A stretch of 64,000 nucleotides of DNA, taken from the NCBI GenBank assembly GCA_911728455.2, contig OU452228.1:6758001-6822000 (forward strand), written 5' to 3'. The notes beneath the pieces are model-generated. The model was not told where the DNA came from, searched no databases, and saw only the letters and a list, made by a program, of their open reading frames with translations. A program made the position numbers and the translations under genes. This DNA is from Marthasterias glacialis (lineage: Eukaryota; Echinodermata; Asteroidea; Forcipulatida; Asteriidae). Positions 1-11,400 of this stretch are shown one piece after another. Position 1 is the stretch's first letter. Every line of letters begins with the position of its first letter.

Positions 1-1030
1 TTGATTTTTACAACTGTATACAACACATTGTACAGTACATCATTTCCATGTACTAAGCACCACAAAATGTGACCATACAACAGTGTACATTCAATTAGCC
101 CTTCCAGATATGCTAATTACATTCACGCATGCGTACAGACACTATTTGTTGGCAAACGCCATCTAGAGTTCTTCATTAGGCACACGCACAAATACGTATG
201 CATCACGCCATCGTCAGCCCCATACAAAAAGGCGCAACGCTCCCTCATTTTGCCAACCAGTACAGTGCGCACACGCGATGTGCAATTTACATATTTCGTT
301 GGAAGGGTCCATTTCTTTGCTATTATGAAAACACGACCACTGAAGAATGAAGACCATTTTGAGACAGTTTGGCTCTATGAAGCGTTTACCGATTGGTATT
401 TTTGTCACTAAAATAAAAATTTAACGACGTACACTGTATAATCCATGCCTGCATACACTGTTCACGGCTACATCTACATGTACATAGCGATTGCCGCAGT
501 TTTTAGGTCAACTGGTTTTAATCGGTTCTTAAAATGGCCTTGTATGTACTACGCATGACTTCACCCACATAAAAAAGTTATTAATATTGCACGTGTAGTG
601 CTTTAGCAAACAGTACAGACAGTACAAGCACATCATCGAAATTGTACAACTATAGGCATTTTTCATTTCCAGACGATGCAATGATTCATAAACACGCAGT
701 ACATAAAATAATACCCTCTCATCATACACAGGGCTTGAATTTGGAGGGGAACTCCACAAGACACCAGAATTTGCAGGATTCGCACTAAACTTTTTCAGTA
801 ACTAGCCAGCAGGACTAGTTAGCTTGTCATAATTTCACCGGTCCGCCAGCAATTTCACTGGTCCATATTTCATACTAAATAGGGACATGTTTTAACACTG
901 AAGTAGCCAGCCGGACCACTAGGAGAGAATTTTCACTGGTCCTCAGGTGTTTTGCCTGGCATTTGGCCAGCGGACCACTGTTAAAGGGAGAACGCTGATT
1001 TGTTTTAACAAGACCGGAGTTGAATCGCGT

Positions 1031-1180
1031 TTCACTGTTTTCAAACAACAGATTTTGTGAATGTGAAATCAAAACTAATTGCTTTACTCATTTCTCAAAG
1101 AATGATTGCATTTCAGGCAAAACTTATTTCAAGGGAAGTTTTCCAACGTGACCATCTTTATACCAAAGGTTATGTATAAA
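1031..1180 (+). repeat. Dispersed repeat, copy 1
   Basis: This stretch aligns with 53459-53611 on the same strand: both begin TTCACTGTTTTCAAAC and share ATCAAAACTAATT, TTCAAGGGAAGT and GACCATCT. It also shares short phrases (TTTCAAGGGAAG, ATCTTTATACCA) with the TTAA-type MITE at 19542-19899, so it is probably a decayed relative. No coding content. Confidence 0.5.
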
Positions 1181-3344
1181 TCTGTGAACATTCATTTTCA
1201 ATGTTTATCAATTTTACCATCTTTGTGCACATATATGCAAAAGGTGACACCCCGACCATAATGTACACAATACATGATTTTGTTTTTACACCAGGTGTAT
1301 GGTAAGCACTGTATACCCAGTGCTTTCTAAGTCCTATGGGGGGGGGGGGGGTCAGCAGGCAACTGGGATGGGACTCGTACCCACGAACCCCCGCATTTTA
1401 AAGCAGGTGTCCTTAAGACCACTTTACATAAATGTAAATTTGTACTCATGTTGCACTTGTGGCATGAACCCTGCCCATTTAATGTAGGTTACATGTACAA
1501 TCAAATAGCTGCAGTGCTGAATCTAGCATCTGTGCCATTTCGTTTTCTCACTTCACCTTTTTGAGTGATTTACTCCACTTTGATCAAACATTTCTTTGGA
1601 GAGGAATCAATACAGCACTACGGCCAGATGCACCGGGGATTTCTCTCTGGTGACTGTTCTCGTTTTGTTCTCTTTCTCCTTTCTGTCATATATTCTTTTG
1701 TATGTAAATGCAGCCACGCGTGGTTTGTTATGGTGAGATAATCATAACGCGCTTCAAATGAGAAAAATCTATTTGTTAATCTCGGCCTTGACCATGGGAT
1801 ATATAAATCAGGATTATAGACACTGGAACGTGCTGATTTGTGTATATAAATTCAATGCACAAAAATCAGTGCACAGTACAACTTGAAGTGTGCACTGTTG
1901 TAAAATCACATCGCATTAATATTACATGTACATTTCATTACGACTATTTCATCCGCAATACATGCTAAATTGAGTAACATGTATGCATTAGCACAGGTTT
2001 GTGTAAGAGTTATGACGCGCAGGTATGATATTTTTGTTTGGCCAAGGCACTTTTTGCCTAGGAAAGGATTCAATGATTCAGGGAAATTCAAATTTCCGAA
2101 CATTTCAAAGGGCACCAAGGCAATGGCCAGGGGCATGGAGGCAACTGTCTCTATTGCTTCCATGACGCATCAGGCCTGAATGGTTACAGTACCTTACCTT
2201 TATTCAATAAGAAATTGCATCAGTCATGCCAGTGCCAACTAGTTTTTCCGACGTACGACAAATGCAACACTGGTTCTTGCTACATGTTAAATAGGATAGT
2301 ACACGCTGTAATGCATCTTGACTCACATGAACATAGTGAACCAATTCAGCAGTTATGACCATAATGTGAATCATGCACCTTATCTTGATCCAAAACACTA
2401 AGTGCTCAGCAGATGAGACAATGCTAACCACATTAACAATTCTGTAAGCAGAAACCCAGAAACAGCAGTTTTGGCTTCATATAAAATTGCAATGATGACC
2501 ACATCTTGAATCTAAAAGAGGTCGAGCATACATTGCCAATGTATTACCTTTTAACGTTTTAAATTTACAATCCTCCAAATTATTTTATATCAGGATCAGG
2601 AAGTGGTTTGATCATAGAGGATTGGGGATACATGTACATGCAAATAACAATTGCTTATCATAGGGCCAGGCATCAATCTTATCCAAGTCCAAACATTTGG
2701 CAGCTGATTTACCATCTAGAGCAGAGGACAGTGGATGACCCAGTAGGGTTTCTTATTAGACACAAGGGGTTAGGGTTTTGTACCAATGGTCAGGGTTCTG
2801 CCCAGGAATTCTTTAGTGGTGAAAAAAAAAAACCGGATACAACTGGTATCTTGTCATGCCAACCATAATCCTACAATCAGCGTGACTGAAAACCCATTAC
2901 AAGATCAATGCGGGTAATTTTCGCTGGATTGTTTACACTACTACTACACCATGGATCACAAAAATAGACTCAAACCAAATAAGTACTCGAAATTTATGGC
3001 TATGGATACATTTTTTCTGGTATATATGCAACTTTACACATTTTGGAGAATCCGTGAAAGGAAATTGACCAGTTTAAACTTAAAAAGTTGGAAAATGTGT
3101 GGTGGTTGGAAAAACAGAACTGCCAGTGGTGATCGTGGAATCCCGAGTACCAGGCGGGTTTTCCGGCACCGACCACCAGGGGCAGAACCCTGACTGTTCC
3201 TCTATAATACTGTACAAACTGTCTTCCAATGCACTGTTTGAACAAAATGTGACCCCTTCAAAACTAAATGCAAAGTGCACAAATATCGGGGTGGGGGTTG
3301 GGGGATGCACATTTTAAAAAACACATTCTCCAATCTTCATTTAG

Positions 3345-3602
3345 AAAACTTTCATTGAAATATTTCTGCCTGAAGTGTTTTGATATCGTTTTTAAATAAT
3401 AAATGAAGTAAGATCCAAAATTAGTTTTCATCTCAATGAGACGAAAACCTTTTTCCTATAGGAATGCGTACAAAACTGCTGAATGCAAACGAAACGAATG
3501 GACTGACATTTTCACAGGTTGGTTTCATTGCATATTATATCTAGACTTGTGTAAAGAATGAAAGCTTTTACAGTCAGTTTACCAATGTTGAGCTGGGGCT
3601 TA
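3345..3602 (-). mobile_element. TTAA-type MITE, truncated copy
   Basis: The reverse complement of 19542-19899 aligns along most of this stretch: shared phrases include AATATTTCTGCCTGAAG, AAGATCCAAAAT, GGAATGCGTACAAAA and ACATTTTCACAGGTTGG. The right end is CCAATGTTGAGCTGGGGC followed by TTAA. The left terminal repeat is missing, so this copy is truncated and lies in opposite orientation to the complete one. Confidence 0.6.
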
Positions 3603-4420
3603 AAAGAAAGCATACTTTTCCAACCTACAAATGTTCTCAAGAATACTGTACTAAAAACTGCGTCTTGGAGTTTCAGTGAATTTCCCTAGCATAGAATTTG
3701 ATCTCAGTCAAAATTAATTGCTAAGTGCACGTATCGGAAGTGCATATGTAGGGGGGTGGGGGTGCATGTACTGTAGGGCCTATAATGAAGTATAATTCCC
3801 CCAATTCGGATTCCTAGAACAGTAAACCAGGTGCAGTTTCAACACAAATGTTCTCTAAATCACTGTACATTAATGTCTTTCCCTTTGATCTCTTTCCAAA
3901 TTAATCGCAGGTGCACCCCATGTTAAGTAATTGTGATTCTATAAAGAGATTTGTACCTCGTCATGACGTCGAATTTGGCCTCAAATGAATCACTATTCTT
4001 CCGTTTCCGAACATCTTCACGAATCGTATGTTGCAAATTATAATGTACTGTGAGTCAGTTCCTAAACAATTCTGTCACCCCCCCCCCCCCCTCCCACAAA
4101 GACGTTACTTCCCCTGCCTTTATTTTCACATCTCCCGAACCTCATTTATTTCAGATGTCCCTAGACTCTCTTAACCCTGAAAATTGAGGAATAGAGTGAT
4201 CGGACATGAAATCAGTGTTGGTAGCACAAGCCTAGACGTGTACATTGAGGTGTAATATTATCAGGGAGTCTGTTGAGTGAGACCCTCAGATCGCAACTGA
4301 AGTCACCAAAGCAACTAGAACAACGGCTTGTCCAGCATACAAATTCAAGTGGCGAGCCAGAGTTTGCAGGCTAACAGTCTACCATAGGTTTGCAGGCTAT
4401 TACATAGTTTTATCCATCAT

Positions 4421-4880
4421 TCATAAATACCCAAGACAGGGAAAGGCATTCCTATTGGTTGAAAGGTGGTCACATGACCGTGTTTACCTGGTATTGAATG
4501 ACTGATAAAGACACGGCTGGAGCTGTTTAAGACCGCTTATTTTAGTCTGGTTTCCTGCTTTAGAAAATGTATATGAAGAGGTGCGAAACAGACCCATAGT
4601 GCAAAGCTGAGTTCTGGAACTTAACGTACGTTACAGCAAAAATCATTGCAAAGCGAGCAAGGTTTATTGTGTTGTTCTCTGATTTTTGTTCAACATTTTA
4701 TTTCTTAACAATTAAAGGGCATATTATGAAAAATAAAAGAGTGGCAACTCGGTCTAATCATGCTAATTGGCCGTTTAAAACCTAGTTACAGTGTCATGGC
4801 TGTGCAATAAATATCACACAGGCCGCGACACTGACAGTTTTAAACGGCCGATTAAGACCTCATCGCCTCTCTTTTATTCC
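4421..4880 (+). mobile_element. Foldback (hairpin) element, copy 1
   Basis: It is related end to end to 47496-48045. It starts ATTCATAAATACCC, contains CATTCCTATTGGTTGAAAGG and GGTCACATGA, and ends with an inverted repeat whose arms carry ATAAAAGAG and GGCCGTTTAAAACC and their complements. No open frame is conserved between the copies, so it is a nonautonomous DNA element rather than a gene. Confidence 0.6.
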
Positions 4881-6336
4881 CTTACTCAAAACCACAGTTA
4901 ATGATATTGAATGGTCAGACAGTAGGAGGGATGACTTTGTACTGTGTAGCATTCACCATCATTCACATTGCAGACAGGTATAGTTTATCCATGATTCAAA
5001 TCCACAATGGAATGTGATCTGAATGAAAGGTCAGACAGAAGGTTTAAACAATTTGCCAACATTTTTGTTGGTCTTACATACATTACAATACTCTGAATCT
5101 GATGTCGATCTTCATACGATAGTCTTTCAGTCTTAGATGTGTTTACTTTGATTGCAACATACAGAACAATGTCAGTTAGCAATTCCATACATGTATCCCA
5201 CAAAAAAAGCCTTCCATGTGTTTATGTATACACACCTCTGATGACTAAAACATACATGTGTAAAATATTAGAAAATAGAAAGTTACCGCCTTACATGTAC
5301 ATCTAGAGTATAAGCCACAAAGCCCTTTACAAAGAACAACGAGAATAAGGAAATACACGGATTAAAACAAAATTAATTGGACTAAAAACACAAGCACTAC
5401 AAAAACCTGTAAAAAACAGAATTTATCTCAATTGCTGGAAACAAGGCCTGGACATGTACCATGTGTGCCTAGATGACAGTTCTAATCCGCCAAGATCTAA
5501 CATGTCTAACGTCACTTCCTGACATTTCCAATGCCATCCATGGAAACCTGCAACGGTGGAATGAAACTATTAAGTAATCCCATTGAGTTATTTCCCAAGT
5601 AGGTCACGTTGTGATGCGTCAAACGAATGGACAGAGCGAATACAGGTATACATACAACTTCCTGCTGAGCCGAGCTTTAATCAACTTCACAATGAGAATA
5701 GCTTCAATTTTTTCTTCAGACTTACCAGTACTGTCAACAATGTGATTGGGGTTTTTATTCTGAAGGGGCATGACTCCAATAATCGAATATCTCCAAAGCA
5801 TTTTTCAAAACTGTGGGGCATTCTGGGCCCAAATTTTGAAAGTGTGGCCGAAGCACACTGAATTGGTAGCAGGTCCTTGGAATGTTTTTATTTAATGTTT
5901 AATGTTTGGTTTGAAAAGCTCTACTGTGCAATCTGGAGCATTTAAAATGGTTTTATCGTAGGATTTTTTGTGAATTTGATATAAAAATCTTTAACAAAAT
6001 TATTATTTTTTGTTGCGTATCGGCCGTAATTTCTGCGTATCGGCCCGATACGCTAGCTTGTGCATGGGGAGAACCCTGTACCCACTGGACCACTGGCCAA
6101 AGTCTAGTCATTTATAGCAATGGTCAGTCACCCCACGAAACCAAACAAGTCATTGCAGTTTGCTGTTCTTCCAAATACATACTTTTGAAGATTTACACCT
6201 TGGACCCACTTGCCCACAGGCAACCTCAACGCTCCATTATCCTCCAATCTACATGTACATGTATGTTCAACTCAATGCCAAAATGTTCAGACTGGTACAT
6301 GTATGCCTGGCCCAGGGATAGGCAACGTTATCTTTT

Positions 6337-6392
6337 CGTCCAAAATGTGGTCTCTGTGAGTGAAATTCAAGGGATTTCCATGAAGGTTTTCC
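6337..6392. repeat. Exact 56-bp duplicate, copy 1
   Basis: These 56 bases are identical to 8047-8102 in the same orientation, 1710 bp away. Weaker similarity extends about 10 bp to the left (TCTTTTCGTC against TCTCTGCGTC). On the minus strand both copies contain TTTCACTCACAG, which looks like a 3' splice site, followed by open sequence. It could be a duplicated exon edge of an unrecognised minus-strand gene or a recent repeat; nothing decides this here. Confidence 0.7.
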
Positions 6393-8046
6393 GTTGAAAT
6401 GGGTAAACATATTCTTTGGTTTTCGTATCCTCCCATTTATTGGCTGAAAGAAAAAAAAAAAAAACAATAACCTAAATCTCCTCCTACCGAAACAATTCAT
6501 GGTAATACGTTACAATTTATTATAAAAGTAAAATGAAGTGTGAACTAAAACATACCAAGCAGATAAGTAATCCCACTGATTTTATGCAAAAAAAGTTAAA
6601 ATGTTGCATTTACATGTAATGTCTTACTTAAAGGTGAACAATACCCATCAATTCCTAATATTTTGAAACATGAACAGTAAACGAAGATGTCACCTAAACT
6701 TAAATACTGATTGGGCATAATAAATGCTGCATTGTTTTATTGACTGTGACTGATTGCTCTAAAGTTAAAAGCCCAATGGGAAATGTTAAGAGTTTTACAA
6801 TAGCTTAACAAAATACATTTCTTTAGGATCTGTTAATTGTATAAAAATGGTCATCTGATGGCACCTAATGATATCGCAAGCTTCAATTTGTTGTTTTATC
6901 AACTACTAATTTGGAATTATTCACAAATTATTTGCTGGAGAAAAGAACTAAAATGGCGTTTAGCAAGTAGCGTTGTCAAGGCCAACATACACGTGAAAAT
7001 TGCCTATTTTTCATGATTTCGACACTTTGTAATCATTCACAGTGCCTGTTCCTCTCTGTTTACATTCAGTCAACCTTTCTGGACAGGTGCGGATATAATT
7101 TGACATAAATTAAGGGAGATAAAGTGGCAGTCGGATACAGCATTTTAGCCACTTAAAAATAGCCGGTGCCGGCTAAATATATACGCTGCATTTTATCACC
7201 TGGATGCCCGGATGGCAAAATGATACATAAGTTAAGTAAGTCTGACCATGGTCTGACAGACTGGGCCCTGTACTTGTAAGAGAAATGTCAAAGTCAACCT
7301 GTATCCCAAAATAACCTTTCAAGTAACAAAACATTAAGCTGGAACGGCACTGAACATGTGCGACGACTGGTCAAACCTTTGCACGCTCACTTCTCCTTTT
7401 TACAGCTACAAATTGGTCGTCTAGAAGCTTGTTTTGGCCTTGCAACCCACCGTATAGGTCATTGAAAGAAACTAACAATATCAGCATGGGCCGCTGTTTG
7501 TTCCTGTTGCCTTGCTCATTTTCTTGGCCCCTGAGGGAATTTTTGATTTGTTCAAGTTTTTCTTGACTTAAAACGTGGCTCGTAATTTTCGTGGCAAAAC
7601 TCGAGAAAAACTTTAAAAGAATCCATCACTCAACCTACCCAGCCGGCCCGCGCAGCTGTCAGACACCAACTGTATGTTCTTGTCACACACTATACAGCCT
7701 AGGCCTACTTTGCAAGCAAACGAACGACAGCTAGCCAGGGGGAGGGGTACTGCCTCCGACGGTACTCTGTATTTACTGCAAACCCAACTATAGTTGGGGC
7801 GCCCCAACTGTAACACTTTATAGATGGGACGATTGTCAAGTTGGGACGGAATAGTGACACTGTACTCTCTAAGTCTAAACATTGGTACTGCACACATACA
7901 AATTGTAAGTCAGCAAAGTTCAAAACCGTGTTTACAACTTACCAATAGTTTGTGGCAATGTTCCTGAGATTTCCGAAGCTCATAAGATTATAAACCTACA
8001 CGCAAAGCTTTTCCAGAACATGCAGATAAAGGGTGCTTTATCTCTG

Positions 8047-8102
8047 CGTCCAAAATGTGGTCTCTGTGAGTGAAATTCAAGGGATTTCCATGAAGGTTTT
8101 CC
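8047..8102. repeat. Exact 56-bp duplicate, copy 2
   Basis: Partner of 6337-6392, ending about 335 bp before the FANCB start codon. Sequence beyond the match differs from copy 1, so the match is short but perfect, suggesting recent duplication, gene conversion or constraint. Confidence 0.7.
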
Positions 8103-8437
8103 ATCAACGAAGTACTCCGTGTGCGTGTTTTGATCTCGAGTAGCCTACCTAGTAATAGTTTGGTAGCCATAGTCTGTTTCCCTGCAAATACAGTTAAACG
8201 TTAAAGAACGTTGCTGAATAGGGAACCAGATCTTGAGCGAGTACCCAGACTTCTTCATGTTTTAATGCAAGTACTGTTTTGTCATCACATACATGAGCCG
8301 AGCACACACATCGTCGATTCGAACATAGACGCCGGACACACCACTGTCTCTGAAACTTAGTACGACTAGTAAAAGTAGTAGTTTGATTATACACATATTG
8401 GTCATTTTCGAATAAAATATTACTCTAAAGAGTTGAA

Positions 8438-11400
8438 ATGATGTCGCAATTTTTATTCACATCAGTTGGCAGTCAACTTATAAAGATTTCAACTTTGACA
8501 CCTTGGCCAGGCGCTGAAGACGGACCTGCACAGCGTACAGATAATGTCAACGTGACCTCGGTTTTGGCAGAAGCTTTTCATTTTTCAACCCAAAGTGGCA
8601 GCTTTGAACCAGGACAGAATAAAGCCGCTCTAGCCCTTCACTCAACCGTAAGATTGGTCAGAATTATCAAAGTGTCAAATGTCGTGGATGAGCAGACAGG
8701 ATTGAAAATGCCATGCGTCATTGTTGAAACTGAAAGATGTCCACAGGGCCCTGGACCACAGTTGACTGCTGCAGGGGACGGAATCTCCTATCACGAGATC
8801 ATCATTGCCTTCCTATCGGTACAAAAGTGGAAATTTATGGTTTATGGCTCCGTCCCCTTGGGATACTCTCTTAGCAAGTCATCCGTCAATGTTTTTCTCA
8901 CTGATGGACCCACACTTTGCTGGGAACGTAATAACAAAAAACAAAGATGCCTTTATTATATCGCGCGTGGCCATCGTCCGGGATCGAATGGGAAAGAGAT
9001 CAGGGTTACGTGGTTGAGTGAACGCTTGTGGAAGCCCTCTAATACGCTGAAGTGGTTTGGTACGATAAATGATGATGCAGTTGCCATGGGAATGGAGGAG
9101 CGGTCTGAAGCTGATGGGCATCCAAGCAGGACTCTGTTTGATGAACCGGCTCACAAATGGACTGCAGTCAGATTACCTATGCACGATACCCAACCTATAA
9201 CAGACAGGGGTACCATCATACGACATGAATATTCAAACATCATGCCACATGAATATTCAAACATCGTCACCTGTATCCACTTCTGCACTATGAGCCAGTG
9301 GGGTGGAAGATCCTCGAGACGGACTGGGGTGGTTTGGGCAGCCACGAACCAGTTCCAACTGGTTGAATTTAGTGGAGGGGTGGTCCGGAGAGTGTGCAAC
9401 GTCCCCTTCGATGATTCCTGCAGAATTTCTGTTGCCATGGCTACGGGAGGAGAGGAGTTGTTTGTAGTGCAGTCGACCATCGGGAAAATTTGTGCCGTGT
9501 GGAGGAAATCTTTTGAGGCATGTTTACCATGGTCATGGGTATAATCCTCAATGCCAGAACTTATTTATTAGTTAGTCACCAACAGCAATGTTTAAAAAAA
9601 AAATGTACCCAGTGCTAGACCCAGTAACTGGGGCGCTGGACTCCTTTTGTGAGATTTTGACATTATCTGTAGTATGACCGATAATGTCAAAATCTGCCAT
9701 TTTTGATTTCACAACTCTGGCTTAGCCCGTTTGAAATCTCGCACCGAAAGTGTACTTTTTCAAAAGTACTAACGGGGCCCAAGTTTGGAGTCCTGATTTC
9801 AAAAAGGGCCCATCTCTAGTCTTGAAGGTGTGATGTAGAGTGAGTTATTTATTTCCCTTCTTACAGGTTGCTGCTGAATGGTCCGGCTATCACACGGTAC
9901 TAGTGGGGGATTTTTTGTCCTGCGGTTCGGAGCAACTCTTGCTCTTGGGAGACGGTGAAGATGCTTATAAGAAGCGTTTCCTTCTTACCGATCTTGGAAG
10001 TTGCAATTGGATGAGTGAAGCAAGTATTTCAAGCCCCAATAGACCTTCATCATGGTGCGGCCATCTTGATTTTTTCCCATTCAAACCAATGTAACCGAAC
10101 CGAGGCTGGAAGGGCAAATAATCTGGTTGCTTTTAGTACAATGAATATGAGCATCTATTACTGTTATTGGATACAGACAACATGACCAAGATGGTGGCAG
10201 CATGATAAAGGTCTATTGCTGTCTTAGGTTTCATTGTGGTTGGGGAGAGATGGGAGGAGGAGGAAGGGATGGTGGAAGGGATTGAGGGGGGGGGGTCTCA
10301 GTTGCAAATTGCATAGAATTAAAATATAATTGTGTTTCTAAACTTCTTCCCACTTCTCAGACCACAATTCTCATTGCTTTTACCACAGTTAAAGAGGATG
10401 GGCCACGCTAGAAGTCATCTCTTCAAAAAAAGTTTGCCATCCCTAAATACACCTGTATCTACCACGAAAAAACGGTGACAGGATTATACAATGCGTGGTT
10501 ATTCGTTTACAAAGGCAGTTTCCGAGCCTCTTTTCACCCCCCGCCCCGAGCCAAAATCAGAACATCAGTCGGTGCCTGATGTAGTTGTCTCCAGAAATTC
10601 TAAAGAATAGTGATGTCGCAGGAAGTACTCCTCTGTTTGTTGTTACTCATTGAACAATTGCTCAGTGCAGACCAGGGGATTCAGTACTTCCAGTAACATT
10701 ATGATTTGTTTGCTGCCCTCATTTCCGGGATTTTGATAAATTTAGGCGGCTGGCTAGTTAAAGGAGTAAAAACTCCCTGCAAATATCACTTCTTTGGTCA
10801 ATTTAATGTCACAAAAGAGAAGTTTGTCCAATGCAATAATTATAGAAAGCAGAAAACTAAACAATAATGTCAAACATCAATCACCATGGCCCATCCTCTT
10901 TAAAGTATTTGTATATTATTGAAGATGAGCTGAAACATTTTGAGACCAAATAAATGAATTGTCAAGGAGAACAGTTTTGGCTGCAGGGAAGTAGTCTTAT
11001 AGAGGGATCTTTATAGACGGCCTGTAGACTTGTTTCTAGATTGATAAAGTTTTGTTGTGTATCCACATATTAAAGCAACGCTGTCCAGTGGCGTAGCCAA
11101 GGGGGGCAGCTGCCCCCCACCCCCTGAACATCTTGCTCTCCCTGTCAGCCTTTGGACACTGTGAAATCTGCTATAATCAGGCAGTTTTAAACTTGACCTC
11201 AACTTCAATTGCCTCATCTACAAATATATGTTGCCCCCTCCTGTAGCCCAGGTAGGACGTTAGTCTCCATTGTACTGTACAACGGAGACTGACGTCCTAC
11301 CTGGGCTACCCCCTCCTGCAGACATGATGCTGGCTACGCCACTGTGATGCTATCAACACTTACAGTCAGACAAGAAAGCATGGCTAACTTGTACATGAAA

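Larger units (their letters stand above)
1..8437. other. Region upstream of FANCB, no gene recognised
   Basis: AT-rich sequence with many short open frames but none with recognisable protein similarity, consistent codon use or linked splice sites. It holds a truncated TTAA-type MITE (3345-3602), a hairpin element (4421-4880), a 56-bp exact duplicate (6337-6392 and 8047-8102), a G run near 1341, a C run near 4079 and overlapping short palindromes at 7783-7808. The FANCB promoter should lie in the last kilobase, but I cannot place a TATA box or initiator with confidence. Confidence 0.6.

Noticed and set aside
3000..3317. Overlapping frames of 72-81 codons on both strands
   Set aside because: No homology recognised, no splice context, and mutual overlap suggests chance.
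8879..9480. Minus-strand frames of 91 and 109 codons
   Set aside because: Antisense shadows of FANCB exon 1.
9611..10899. Extra FANCB exon between exons 2 and 3 to fix the phase
   Set aside because: Acceptor-like sites near 10370 lead quickly to stops in the needed frame and lie at the edge of a MITE; GC donors explain the phase without an added exon.
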